The notes: generated by a model not told the origin, from the sequence alone. DNA of 64,000 nucleotides from Cyclobacteriaceae bacterium (GCA_016787605.1 JAEUUE010000128.1:1-64000), one strand, 5' to 3'; positions 26,118-34,478 are shown, counted from the first letter of the stretch. Translations and numbers: made by a program.

Positions 26118-26220
26118 GCCAGCCGCCAACACGACAGGTGCGTCATGCCAGGCGTTCGCTCTTCAAATAAATACTTTAACTTCGTTTCAACGTATCGATC
26201 CGCGGTTTCCGGCTGAATCC
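26118..26220 (+). repeat. attC-like element E, full length with diverged right end
   Basis: Left end GCCGCCAACACGACAGG. The middle is CATGCCAGGCGTTCGCTC, AAATAAATACTTTAACTTCG, CAACGTATCGATCCGCGG. The right end is TTCCGGCTGAATCC, lacking the GTTG seen in other copies. Confidence 0.6.
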
Positions 26221-26223
26221 CAC

Positions 26224-26553
26224 ATGAGCAAAGAGGCCTTGACAAGATATATCCGAATAGGAATAATCACATCTCTGATTATATCATACTCATTGCTCAT
26301 AACCAAGCTAACAACTGACAATGATGTTAACGGTTCAAACATATCCATTTTTCATTTGTGGATAGCAGGAGGCGTACTTTACGTCTTAGCTACTGCCTTT
26401 GCAATAAAGACCAATTCAAAACCATGGATAACAACAACAACTGTGATTACTGGCACAGTTTGGATTTTCCCACCATTGATCTTCACCTATTTTGGGATCC
26501 CTTTCCTGATAGCGTATCCAATTGTAGTGGCGATAATGATCTTTCCAAGATAA
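26224..26553 (+). CDS. small three-helix membrane protein, cassette gene
   Basis: A 109-aa protein from the ATG at 26224; the open frame before it is repeat sequence. It has three predicted membrane segments (about residues 12-31, 45-62, 72-105, the last possibly two short helices), and few charged residues. No family recognised. It is flanked by a full-length and a short repeat. Confidence 0.55.
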   Translation: MSKEALTRYIRIGIITSLIISYSLLITKLTTDNDVNGSNISIFHLWIAGGVLYVLATAFAIKTNSKPWITTTTVITGTVWIFPPLIFTYFGIPFLIAYPIVVAIMIFPR

Positions 26554-26630
26554 CGTACGATGAAAGTAACGAGTAATAGTTTATAATATAGATGAACCAA
26601 TTTTTCGCGTCACAAAGACCAGGTAAACAA

Positions 26631-26672
26631 ACGGGCCACAACCGTGTGTATGCAGATCGTTGTGCACAATTA
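26631..26672 (+). repeat. attC-like element, short form
   Basis: GGGCCACAACCGTGTGTATG is followed by CAGATCGTTGTGCACAATT. CACAAC (26636-26641) and GTTGTG (26659-26664) are exact inverted repeats 17 nt apart. The A/T-rich middle is absent, as at 23832-23880. Confidence 0.6.
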
Positions 26673-26682
26673 TTCTATTGAG

Positions 26683-27330
26683 ATGCCCCAGGCGATACTC
26701 TGCTTTTTGATCTTACTCCTCTGCACGAGCTGCGAAAAACGGTCAACACAAATCGACAGCCCTATAACGATTGATACAACGAAAGCTGTCAGGATAGATA
26801 ATTTTTGGACAGTACCTAAAGAATCATTTGGCTTTTATGCTAACAATGCAACACAGGCCAGTCGCCAAGACACATTGTTCCTGGTCACTTGTTCAGAATA
26901 TGTATACTCTCCTTTTGGGCCAATGGAAACGAAACTTGATCTACCCAAAAGTAGACTGAGAGATTTCAAGGTTACAGACCGAACTTTCAAGCAACGTAAC
27001 GGCGATTTCGAAATGCAGATATTACAATTCCATTCCAGCAGGCTAATCCTTTTCTTCGACACAACATCACGTGTTCAATCAACTTATGTTTTTCAAGGTG
27101 AAATCAATGATAATGAGGTCACGTTTGCTGAGAACATCAAGATTGGTATGTCAAAGAAAGCTTTTATCGATACCTTCTTTGATCACTTTCCAACCGACAA
27201 ACTAATCAATTACAATACAATAATACTCGAGCCTTGCGTTGAGAACACCAAACATGTCTATTCCTTCACTGATGACAAATTGAAGAGAGTGGAGTTCAGA
27301 AGTGCGTCCTTTTGGACAGTATACTATTGA
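26683..27330 (+). CDS. lipoprotein of unknown function, last cassette gene
   Basis: A 215-aa lipoprotein. The start is placed at the ATG at 26683 because MPQAILCFLILLLCTSCEKR has a lipobox (LCTSC); the open frame upstream is repeat sequence with a GTG. The mature domain has strands such as NGDFEMQILQFHSSRLILFFD and a late segment NIKIGMSKKAFIDTFFD that recalls small Bacteroidota lipoproteins with a SmpA/BamE-like 'G-M-[ST]-[KR]' turn. No named family assigned. A repeat fragment follows, then convergent tnaA. Confidence 0.65.
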   Translation: MPQAILCFLILLLCTSCEKRSTQIDSPITIDTTKAVRIDNFWTVPKESFGFYANNATQASRQDTLFLVTCSEYVYSPFGPMETKLDLPKSRLRDFKVTDRTFKQRNGDFEMQILQFHSSRLILFFDTTSRVQSTYVFQGEINDNEVTFAENIKIGMSKKAFIDTFFDHFPTDKLINYNTIILEPCVENTKHVYSFTDDKLKRVEFRSASFWTVYY

Positions 27331-27343
27331 GTAAGGAAAGAAT

Positions 27344-27400
27344 AACTGCGCACAACACGGCATATGAGTCAACCGGTGTGCGAACGCGATCCGCACCTCA
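27344..27400 (+). repeat. attC-like element, right-border fragment
   Basis: AACTGCGCACAACACGGCAT (left end) is followed by GGTGTGCGAACGCGATCCGCACC, a short arm pair. No typical right end is seen. It closes the island 13 nt before the tnaA stop. Confidence 0.5.
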
Positions 27401-27412
27401 TAAGTTCAACAT

Positions 27413-28792
27413 CTACACCGGCGCAAACTGCGCTGTAAAGTGTCTTAAGAACGGCGGCTCGTAGGTAATCTTCAGCCCCTTGGTTTGCTCCCGGCGGTCC
27501 AGCACATCGTCGAATACATCCACCACGTAGTCGATATGGCTTTGGGTGTACACCCGGCGTGGAATGGCCAGCCGGATGAGCTCATGCTGGGCGGGAATGA
27601 GCTGGTGTTTGGCATCGTACGATCCGAACATCACGCTGCCTACCTCCACGCAGCGGATGCCGCCGAGGGTATACAGGTCGCAGACGAGCACCTGGCCGGG
27701 ATATTGCGATGCCGGGATACGGTGATACAGCTTGCCGGCGTCCACGTACACCGCGTGACCGCCGATGGGCCACACCACCGGGATGCCCTTGGCTTTCAGG
27801 TGCGCGCCCAGGTATTCCGTGCTCTTGATACGGTAATGGAGATAGTCCGGGTCAAACACTTCTTTTAACCCGATGGCCATCGCCTCGAGGTCGCGGCCCG
27901 AAAGTCCGCCGTAGGTGGTAAATCCCTCCGAGATGATCAGCAGGTTGGTGCACTTGCGGCTCAGCTCGTCGTCTTTCAACGCCAGCAGCCCGCCGATGTT
28001 GACCAGGCCGTCTTTCTTGGCGCTCATCACAAAGGCGTCGCCCAGGCGCAGGGTCTCGCGGGCAATCTCTTCATACGTCTTATTCTCGTTGCCCGGCTCC
28101 CGGTGTTTGATGAAATAACTGTTCTCCGCCACCCGGCAACCGTCGATGACCAGCGGCAGTTGAAACTCATCACACAGCGCTCTCGCCTCCCGCAGGTTGG
28201 CCAGGCTCACGGGCTGCCCGCCGGACGAATTGTTGGTGATGGTCATGATCACGGCCGCCACGTTCTTCGGGCCTTTCTGAAGGATCGCAGCCCGCGCCTT
28301 GTCAACCGCCAGGTTGCCCTTGAAGGGCAAGTCGCGCTCCAGGTCGTGCGCCTCATCGGGCAGCAGGTCGATGGCCTCTGCGCCGGTAAACTCGATGTTG
28401 GCCCGCGTGGTGTCGAAATGGGTGTTGCTGATAAACACCTTGCCTTTGCCGCCCAGCAGGCCATAGAGGATTCGCTCCGCGGCCCGGCCCTGGTGGGTGG
28501 GCAGGATGTGCGGCATGCCCGATAGTTCCTTGACGACCTGCTCCAGGCGGAGCCAGCTCCGTGCGCCGGCATAGCTCTCGTCGGCCATCATCATGCCGGC
28601 CCACTGCCGGTCGCTCATGGCCCCCGTCCCGCTGTCGGTGAGGAGGTCGATGAACACATCGTCGGAGTGCAACTGAAACGGATTGTACCCCACCTCGCGC
28701 AGACGCTGCTCCCGGAACGCTTCCGTGGTGATTTTCAGCGGTTCAACCATCTTGATCTTGAACGGCTCGGTGAGGGTTCGCTTTTTGGCCAT
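27413..28792 (-). CDS. tnaA: tryptophanase (tryptophan indole-lyase)
   Basis: A 459-aa PLP enzyme that cleaves tryptophan to indole, pyruvate and ammonia. It has FIDLLTDSGTGAMSDRQW, PTHQGRAAERIL, VIDGCRVAENSYF and the PLP lysine Lys260 in MSAKKDGLVNIGG. It is distinguished from tyrosine phenol-lyase by GIRCVEVG: tyrosine phenol-lyase has an arginine (MERG) that binds the phenol, and tryptophanase has Val or Ile there. Length is normal. It is divergent from the Fe-S repair gene at 28929, sharing a 136-nt intergenic region with a CRP/FNR-type palindrome. Confidence 0.85.
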   Translation of the reverse strand: MAKKRTLTEPFKIKMVEPLKITTEAFREQRLREVGYNPFQLHSDDVFIDLLTDSGTGAMSDRQWAGMMMADESYAGARSWLRLEQVVKELSGMPHILPTHQGRAAERILYGLLGGKGKVFISNTHFDTTRANIEFTGAEAIDLLPDEAHDLERDLPFKGNLAVDKARAAILQKGPKNVAAVIMTITNNSSGGQPVSLANLREARALCDEFQLPLVIDGCRVAENSYFIKHREPGNENKTYEEIARETLRLGDAFVMSAKKDGLVNIGGLLALKDDELSRKCTNLLIISEGFTTYGGLSGRDLEAMAIGLKEVFDPDYLHYRIKSTEYLGAHLKAKGIPVVWPIGGHAVYVDAGKLYHRIPASQYPGQVLVCDLYTLGGIRCVEVGSVMFGSYDAKHQLIPAQHELIRLAIPRRVYTQSHIDYVVDVFDDVLDRREQTKGLKITYEPPFLRHFTAQFAPV

Positions 28793-28843
28793 GATTCTCA
28801 GGGGTTTCTCCGCAAACGTATCGCCCCGGTCCCCGGTGAAAAC

Positions 28844-28857
28844 ATGATATTGATCAG
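28844..28857. promoter_or_regulatory. CRP/FNR-type palindrome
   Basis: TGAT-ATTG-ATCA (28845-28856) matches the TGATnnnnATCA core of the FNR consensus; the outer bases (A and G) deviate. It is 72 nt before the ATG at 28929 and 52 nt before tnaA, in the shared divergent promoter region, where an anaerobic or nitrosative regulator would be expected. Confidence 0.45.
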
Positions 28858-28928
28858 TCGCCGCTATTTTATAATCGGATTAACTAGTCTTTTATTTGAG
28901 TGATTTGTAACTTTCGTTTCAGCGACAA

Positions 28929-29741
28929 ATGGCCCGGTCCCTGCGGCCAAACCCACCGGCCGGGAATTTTTTAACCGCTCGTTCCGTGAACACCGACTTG
29001 CTGCGCACGTCCACTGTCTCAGAGATTGTGAACCAACTTCCGGGTGCGATCCCCGTATTCGAAAAACTGCATATCGACTACTGCTGCAACGGCAAACTTC
29101 CTTTTTCCGAAGCCTGCCAGCGAGCGAACACGACCGAAGAGGAGGTCCTGGAAGCCCTCAAGCAAGCCCCGCCGGTCACCGCCTCAACGATCCGGCCTCA
29201 CGACTGGTCCATTGACCTGCTGGCCAATTACATCGTGCAGAATCACCACCAGTACGTCAAGCGTACGTTGCCCGACCTGGTGGCCCTCGCCGACAAGGTT
29301 TTTGCCAAACACGGCGTCAACCATCCGGAACTGACGGAGGTGCGCGAACTGGTTCATACGCTGAACAAAGACCTCCAGGCGCACATGTATCACGAGGAGC
29401 ACGTGCTGTTTCCCGCCATTAACGCCCTTGTCAAGGAATGCGCGAGTATTCTCCGGGAGCCCGGGCCATTCGCGCGCACCATGCACAACCTCAACCCCGT
29501 GGTCGTGACACTGGAAAATGAGCACGACCTGGCGGGCCATTGCCTCCACCGGCTCCGGGAAGTCACCCAAGACTATTTTTTGCCCTCCGATGCCTGCACC
29601 GCGTTTACCAACCTGTACAAGCGCCTGCAGGAATTTGAGACGGACCTGCATCTCCACATCCACCTGGAGAACAATCTGCTCTTCCCCAAGACCCTCACCT
29701 TACAGGCGCGTCAACAGGAGAAGCCTTTTTACCTCAACTGA
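28929..29741 (+). CDS. iron-sulfur cluster repair di-iron protein (RIC; ScdA/YtfE type)
   Basis: A 270-aa cytosolic protein that restores Fe-S clusters damaged by nitric oxide or oxidants. The N-terminal ScdA_N domain has HIDYCCNGKLPF (about residues 48-59). The hemerythrin-like domain carries the His/Glu ligands in IVQNHHQYV, MYHEEHVLFPAI, TLENEHDLAG and LHIHLENNLLFPK. Start is uncertain: the ATG at 28929 adds about 19 unusual residues, and a GTG at 28986 (NTDLLRTSTVSEIV) is equally plausible. It is followed by the B12-dependent ribonucleotide reductase after 39 nt; both suit low-oxygen or NO stress. Confidence 0.9.
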   Translation: MARSLRPNPPAGNFLTARSVNTDLLRTSTVSEIVNQLPGAIPVFEKLHIDYCCNGKLPFSEACQRANTTEEEVLEALKQAPPVTASTIRPHDWSIDLLANYIVQNHHQYVKRTLPDLVALADKVFAKHGVNHPELTEVRELVHTLNKDLQAHMYHEEHVLFPAINALVKECASILREPGPFARTMHNLNPVVVTLENEHDLAGHCLHRLREVTQDYFLPSDACTAFTNLYKRLQEFETDLHLHIHLENNLLFPKTLTLQARQQEKPFYLN

Positions 29742-29780
29742 ACCCGATACAGAAACACCATACACCTAACCCCTACCGCC

Positions 29781-31631
29781 ATGGAACTAAACCAGCAAAT
29801 ACTGAGCGACATCGTTGTATACATGAAGTACGCCCGGTACATCCCGGAGGTTCATCGTCGTGAACTGTGGCCGGAAATCTGCGGCCGCTACGAAACCATG
29901 ATGGCCGAAAAGTACCCGGCCCTGAAGGAAGAGATTCACGAAAACATGAAGTACGTACTGGAGAAGAAGATTCTCCCCTCGATGCGCGCCATGCAGTTTG
30001 CCGGTCCGCCGATCACCAAAAACAACAGCCGCATTTACAACTGCGCCTACCTGCCCGTTGATGACATCCGGGCCTTTTCCGAAGCCATGTTCCTTCTTCT
30101 CGGGGGCACCGGTGTCGGGTTCTCCGTGCAGCAGCACCACGTAGCCGAATTGCCGCCCATCCGCAAGGCGCAGAAGCATCGCCGGTTCCTGGTGGGCGAC
30201 AGCCTCGAAGGCTGGGCCGATTCCATTAAGATGATCATGAAGGCCTACTTCGGGCAGAGTGAGGCCTTCCCCGACTTCGACTATTCCGACATCCGGCCCA
30301 AGGGTGCACGCCTGGTGACCGCCGGCGGTAAAGCCCCTGGTCCTGAACCGCTGAAAGTCTGCCATGCCCACGTCACCGCGATCCTCGACCGCAAGAATGA
30401 CGGGGAGCAGCTTACGCCGCTGGAATGCCACGACCTTATGTGTCACATCGCCAACGCCGTGCTCGCCGGGGGTATCCGCCGGTCGGCCATGATCTCACTC
30501 TTCTCCCCCACCGATGAAGAAATGCTGACCTGCAAGTTCGGTCCCTGGTGGGAGCTCAACGAGCAACGCGGGCGCGCCAACAACTCCGTCGTGCTTTCGC
30601 GCGACGAAACGACCAAGGAAGAATTCTTTGCCCTCTGGAAGAAGATTGAACTCTCCGGATCCGGGGAACCCGGGTTCTACTTCACCAACGACCCCGACTG
30701 GGGCACCAACCCGTGCTGCGAAATCGCGTTGCGGCCCTTCCAGTTCTGCAACCTGTGCGAAGTGAATGTCTCAGACGTCGAAACCCAGGAGGATTTGAAC
30801 GAGCGGGCACGCGCCGCATCCTTCTTCGGCACCCTGCAGGCCGGCTTTACTGATTTCCACTACCTGCGTGAAGTGTGGAAGACCACCACCGAACAGGACG
30901 CCCTGATCGGCGTCGGCATGACCGGCATCGCCAGCGGTCGCGTGCAGAAGCTCGACCTCAAGGAAGCCGCCGACGAAGTGCGTCATATCAATACCGTCGT
31001 TTCGGCGAAGATTGGCATTGAGTTCGCGGCCCGTTGCACGACGATCAAGCCGTCGGGCACCAGCTCTCTCGTGCTGGGCACGTCTTCCGGCATCCACGCC
31101 TGGCACAACGACTTTTACCTGCGACGGATGCGTATCGGAAAGAACGAAGCGCTGTATGAATACCTGAGGATTAACCATCCGGAACTGCTCGAAGACGACC
31201 TGCTCAACTCACGCCAGGGCATAGTTTGCATTCCCCAGAAGGCGCCGGAAGGCAGCATCCTTCGTACAGAGCCGGTCATGGACCTGCTGGAGCGCATCCG
31301 CACCTTCAACGTAGACTGGGTACGGAGAGGCTACCGGCTGGGATCCAATGCGAACAACGTCTCCGCCACGGTTTCCATCCGCGATAATGAATGGCAGCAG
31401 GTGGGCGAGTGGATGTGGGAGAACAAGGCGTCGTACAACGGGCTTAGCGTGCTACCATTTGACACAGGCAATTACAAGCAACCTCCGTTTGAAGACATCA
31501 CGAAAGAGCGATACGAAGAGCTTGAGAAGTCACTTCGCAACATCGACTTGTCGGGCGTCTTCGAAGCGGATGACGCTACCGAACTCCATGCGGAAGCCGC
31601 ATGTGCGGGGGGAAGTTGCGTAGTTCACTGA
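29781..31631 (+). CDS. nrdJ: adenosylcobalamin-dependent ribonucleotide reductase (class II)
   Basis: A 616-aa class II ribonucleotide reductase, which makes deoxyribonucleotides without oxygen, using B12. It is short and has no ATP-cone. Motifs: AMQFAGPPITKNNSRIYNCAYLP, a substrate loop with LLLGGTGVGFSVQ, FCNLCEVNVSD with the radical-site Cys326 and Glu327, VGMTGIASG, IKPSGTSSLVLGTSSGIHAW, and the C-terminal redox pair CAGGSC at the very end. It resembles monomeric RTPR-like enzymes. The neighbouring RIC gene supports use under low oxygen or nitrosative stress. Confidence 0.9.
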   Translation: MELNQQILSDIVVYMKYARYIPEVHRRELWPEICGRYETMMAEKYPALKEEIHENMKYVLEKKILPSMRAMQFAGPPITKNNSRIYNCAYLPVDDIRAFSEAMFLLLGGTGVGFSVQQHHVAELPPIRKAQKHRRFLVGDSLEGWADSIKMIMKAYFGQSEAFPDFDYSDIRPKGARLVTAGGKAPGPEPLKVCHAHVTAILDRKNDGEQLTPLECHDLMCHIANAVLAGGIRRSAMISLFSPTDEEMLTCKFGPWWELNEQRGRANNSVVLSRDETTKEEFFALWKKIELSGSGEPGFYFTNDPDWGTNPCCEIALRPFQFCNLCEVNVSDVETQEDLNERARAASFFGTLQAGFTDFHYLREVWKTTTEQDALIGVGMTGIASGRVQKLDLKEAADEVRHINTVVSAKIGIEFAARCTTIKPSGTSSLVLGTSSGIHAWHNDFYLRRMRIGKNEALYEYLRINHPELLEDDLLNSRQGIVCIPQKAPEGSILRTEPVMDLLERIRTFNVDWVRRGYRLGSNANNVSATVSIRDNEWQQVGEWMWENKASYNGLSVLPFDTGNYKQPPFEDITKERYEELEKSLRNIDLSGVFEADDATELHAEAACAGGSCVVH

Positions 31632-31642
31632 TTGTACCGAGG

Positions 31643-31731
31643 CGCCCGGCTCCAGGGGGTATCAGAGATTCGGCCTTTGTGAACCTAAACCACGCAGCCA
31701 AACTTTCCGACACCATCCCCGGAGCCCGGCG
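31643..31731. repeat. imperfect inverted repeat between convergent genes
   Basis: CGCCCGGCTCCAGGGG (31643-31658) and CCCCGGAGCCCGGCG (31717-31731) are near-perfect inverted copies with two 1-nt gaps. They span most of the space between the ends of nrdJ and the carbonic anhydrase gene and may act as a shared terminator or be a remnant of an element. Confidence 0.45.
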
Positions 31732-31740
31732 ACTGGCACT

Positions 31741-32364
31741 CTAATCGTACGTATAGACCGGATCGATGGACGTATTGGGGTCCATCCTGATCAGGTTATG
31801 GAGGATTCCGTCGGTAAGGCGGTACACCCAACCGTGCAACGTAGGCCTGTTCTCGCTCCGCCACGCCATCTGTACAATGGAGGTCTTCGCCAGGTTCATC
31901 ACTTGTTCCTGCACGTTCAGTTCCGTCAGCCGATCCACCCGGGCATCACCTTCCAGGCCTTGCAGTTCGTCTTTATGGAAATAATATACGTCCTTGATAT
32001 TGCGAAGCCACTTATTGATCAGTCCAAGATCCTGATGACTCAGGGCTGCGCGCACCCCGCCGCATCCATAGTGTCCACAAACAATAATGTGCTTGACCTT
32101 TAGCACCTGTACCGCATATTGCAGCACGCTGAGCATATTGAGATCAGTGTGCACCACCATGTTGGCAATGTTGCGGTGCACAAAGATTTCGCCCGGTGCC
32201 GTGTTGGTGATTTCATTGGCTGGAACGCGACTGTCGGAGCAGCCGATCCACAGGAATTCCGGGGTTTGAAGGTGAGACAACCGGCTAAAATACTCAGGAT
32301 CCTTACCCACCTGCTCAGCCGCCCAGGCCTTGTTCTCTAGAAGAAGCTTTTCGTATGATTTCAT
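31741..32364 (-). CDS. beta-carbonic anhydrase
   Basis: A 207-aa zinc enzyme interconverting CO2 and bicarbonate. Zinc ligands are Cys42 ([10 protein letters not shown]), His98 and Cys101 (CGHYGCGG). The Asp44-Arg46 dyad is present, as is [13 protein letters not shown]. The length equals the bacterial beta-class (Can/CynT-like) family. It is 8 nt downstream of the SulP gene on the same strand, so the two form an operon. A SulP-carbonic anhydrase pair is a recognised combination for bicarbonate transport and supply. Confidence 0.95.
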   Translation of the reverse strand: MKSYEKLLLENKAWAAEQVGKDPEYFSRLSHLQTPEFLWIGCSDSRVPANEITNTAPGEIFVHRNIANMVVHTDLNMLSVLQYAVQVLKVKHIIVCGHYGCGGVRAALSHQDLGLINKWLRNIKDVYYFHKDELQGLEGDARVDRLTELNVQEQVMNLAKTSIVQMAWRSENRPTLHGWVYRLTDGILHNLIRMDPNTSIDPVYTYD

Positions 32365-32372
32365 AGGTATTA

Positions 32373-33956
32373 CTAGTTGGATTCTTGATCAGTGGGATCT
32401 TTCCGGAACAGCGCGGTAGACGCTCCGCTCGTCTTTCTCAACTCTACTTCGATGGATTTTGAGGGGGCGCCCTGGATGAAGTCTTCAATGGTCTCCACGA
32501 TATCAGCGTCCACAAACTGCGATTTGGCGCCATCGATCACCACCTTGGCACCGGTCGGAATCTGTTCCAGCACGCGGCGCAGCTGTGCCTTGTGGAGAAA
32601 GCTCACGTCTTTGGTGAACTTGACCAGGTATTGCGCGCCGTCGTTGACCACCAGCACCGCCGTCTGGAAGTTGGACTTCAGCACGAAGAATAGGGAGACC
32701 AGCAATCCGATGGATATCCCGACCAGCAGGTCGGTAAACAAGATGGCGGCAATAGTCACCGCAAAAGGAAGGAACTGATCCCAGCCCTTGCGAAAGGTTT
32801 GCCGGTACAGATCCGGTGTGTTGAGTTTATACCCCACCACCAGGAGGACACCGGCGAGGCTGGCCAGGGGGATTTGCTGAAGAAGACCCGGCGCCACCAG
32901 GACAACGACCGCCAGGAAAATCCCATGGAGGATGGCCGACGTCTTGGTCCTTGCGCCGGCAATAATATTGGCTGAACTCCTTACGATCACGGCGGTCACC
33001 GGCAAGCCACCCAGCAGGCCGCTGATAATGTTACAGGCGCCCTGGGCCCTGAGCTCCCGGTTGAGGGGAGTAATTCGGTGATAGACGTCCAGCTTGTCGG
33101 TGGCCTCCACGCTGAGCAGCGACTCGAGGCTGGCGACGATCGCGATGGTGATTGCAATGCGGTAGATGCGCGGATCCGTCAGCCCGCTGAAATCAGGAAG
33201 TTGAATCACGGAAGTCATGCTTTCTACCCCGCTGAAACCGCCCAGGTCCACCAGGTGAGTAGATTGGATGGCCAGGGAAGGGATGAACTTCACAAAGAGG
33301 AGATTCAGAACGATACCCACCACCACCACCACCAGCGGCCCCGGAACGTAAGACGTCCATGAAAACTGCTTCACAAACCGGCTGGTCCAACTGACCAAAA
33401 TAATCAGCGAGACTGCCGAGACGACGATGGCCCCCGGCGTGAGGTAGTCAAAGGACCGGATGATCTCCGTGAACGTGTTTTCGTTGTCCGGCTGGAAGAA
33501 ACTCTCATCGCCTTCGTAGTCGGCATCATAGCCCAGGGCGTGAGGAATCTGTTTAAGAATGAGAATCAACCCGATGGCCGCCAGCATTCCCTTGATGACC
33601 GCCACGGGGAAGAAATGCCCGATCGTACCGGCACGGACAAGGCCCAGGATGACCTGGATGACTCCCGCCATCACCACGGCCAGAAGAAAAAGAGGAAACG
33701 ACTGAAGTTCCTGGATAGCCGCAAACACAATGGTGGCCAGGCCGGCGGCGGGACCGCTCACGCTGAGTGATGATCCGCTCAGGGTGCCGGCGACGATGCC
33801 ACCCACCACCCCGGCAATGAGCCCGGAGAAAAGCGGGGCACCCGAGGCCAGTGCAATTCCCAGGCAGAGGGGAAGGGCCACCAGGAAGACCACCAAAGCG
33901 GCGGGAATGTCGTGCGACAGGTTGTCGAGCGGCTTAAAGGAGATTTTGTCAGGCAT
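32373..33956 (-). CDS. SulP-family (bicarbonate-type) transporter
   Basis: A 527-aa inner-membrane transporter. SulP signatures: [84 protein letters not shown]. The C-terminal STAS-like domain is short ([22 protein letters not shown]). It is about 200 residues shorter than the SulP at 17495 because it lacks that protein's extra C-terminal domain. Co-location with carbonic anhydrase points to bicarbonate as substrate (inference). Confidence 0.9.
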   Translation of the reverse strand: MPDKISFKPLDNLSHDIPAALVVFLVALPLCLGIALASGAPLFSGLIAGVVGGIVAGTLSGSSLSVSGPAAGLATIVFAAIQELQSFPLFLLAVVMAGVIQVILGLVRAGTIGHFFPVAVIKGMLAAIGLILILKQIPHALGYDADYEGDESFFQPDNENTFTEIIRSFDYLTPGAIVVSAVSLIILVSWTSRFVKQFSWTSYVPGPLVVVVVGIVLNLLFVKFIPSLAIQSTHLVDLGGFSGVESMTSVIQLPDFSGLTDPRIYRIAITIAIVASLESLLSVEATDKLDVYHRITPLNRELRAQGACNIISGLLGGLPVTAVIVRSSANIIAGARTKTSAILHGIFLAVVVLVAPGLLQQIPLASLAGVLLVVGYKLNTPDLYRQTFRKGWDQFLPFAVTIAAILFTDLLVGISIGLLVSLFFVLKSNFQTAVLVVNDGAQYLVKFTKDVSFLHKAQLRRVLEQIPTGAKVVIDGAKSQFVDADIVETIEDFIQGAPSKSIEVELRKTSGASTALFRKDPTDQESN

Positions 33957-33968
33957 ACTTCAACATAC

Positions 33969-34010
33969 TGAAGAATGAAAAATGAAGAACTAAAAATGAA
34001 TAACGAGAAT
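33969..34010. repeat. heptad repeat (TGAAGAA type), one-sided
   Basis: Six 7-nt units: TGAAGAA, TGAAAAA, TGAAGAA, CTAAAAA, TGAATAA, CGAGAAT. They lie 12 nt upstream of the SulP start on the minus strand. I see no facing inverted array nearby. A 6-bp hairpin (AGCAGA / TCTGCT, 34019-34038) follows. Confidence 0.6.
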
Positions 34011-34087
34011 GATGCTGTAGCAGAAAGAAGAATCTGCTGGCAAGAGACCCATCTCCTGGCGGGTGGGCTTGTCTTGCATCAGTAAAA

Positions 34088-34372
34088 TCAGGCTTGTGGA
34101 GGCGGGGCGAGGATTTCGCGGAAGAGTTTGCGCGGGGTACCCACGACCTGTTCGGAGTGACCGACCGGGCCCTGGGCGCCGTCAAATGCCTGTTGAGACT
34201 TCATGACGACCTTGTCGTCTTCGCCCGATTCATCCTCTTCGACCACCTCTTCGGCCATGCCGGAGGCGGCCACGAGGTAGGCCTTCAATTCCGGCAAGAA
34301 GGAAACCACCGTGGTCTGCGCCGTAAAGGCCAGAACAACCAGCAAAACCACAAAAGAGGCGAATTGCTTCAT
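34088..34372 (-). CDS. small secreted acidic protein upstream of SulP
   Basis: A 94-aa protein with signal peptide, start at 34372 (MKQFASFVVLLVVLAFTAQ). After the signal comes an acidic block (AEEVVEEDESGEDDK) and a C-terminal tail ending EILAPPPQA. No family recognised. It precedes the SulP-carbonic anhydrase operon on the same strand, in the same position that the 16985-17317 protein has before the other SulP. No clear sequence homology between the two beyond signal peptide, size and acidic block. Confidence 0.5.
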   Translation of the reverse strand: MKQFASFVVLLVVLAFTAQTTVVSFLPELKAYLVAASGMAEEVVEEDESGEDDKVVMKSQQAFDGAQGPVGHSEQVVGTPRKLFREILAPPPQA

Positions 34373-34466
34373 GGGTAAGGGGCAAATATAGCAGAAAGCG
34401 GAGTGTTCCAACCGGGGAGGGCGGCGGGCCCGAAAATTTCAATTTCCACCGCCCCGGTAATCAGGT

Positions 34467-34474
34467 TACCTTTG
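34467..34474 (+). promoter_or_regulatory. TAnnTTTG -7 promoter element before the MarC-family gene
   Basis: TACCTTTG ends 4 nt before the ATG at 34479, with TTTC about 20 nt upstream as a possible -33 element. The transcript would start at or within a few nt of the start codon. Confidence 0.5.
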
Positions 34475-34478
34475 CCGG

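Larger units (their letters stand above)
21595..27400 (+). other. gene-cassette-like island with attC-like repeats
   Basis: Between the Rrf2 gene and tnaA, every gene (nine to ten small ORFs) is on the plus strand and most are unrecognised. The DNA is visibly AT-richer than both flanks, and a related repeat stands after nearly every gene. Full-length copies (about 100 nt) are at 23226-23335, 24487-24585, 25008-25112 and 26118-26220. Shortened copies are at 23832-23880 and 26631-26672, and end fragments at 21595-21620, 25658-25680 and 27344-27400. Each begins near CAAC[AG] and ends near GTTGG/GTTAG, so the ends are inverted to one another. This is the layout of an integron cassette array; no integrase gene is in view. 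Confidence 0.6.

Noticed and set aside
27413..28792. Tyrosine phenol-lyase
   Set aside because: The phenol-binding Arg (MERG) is replaced by Val (VEVG), as in tryptophanase.
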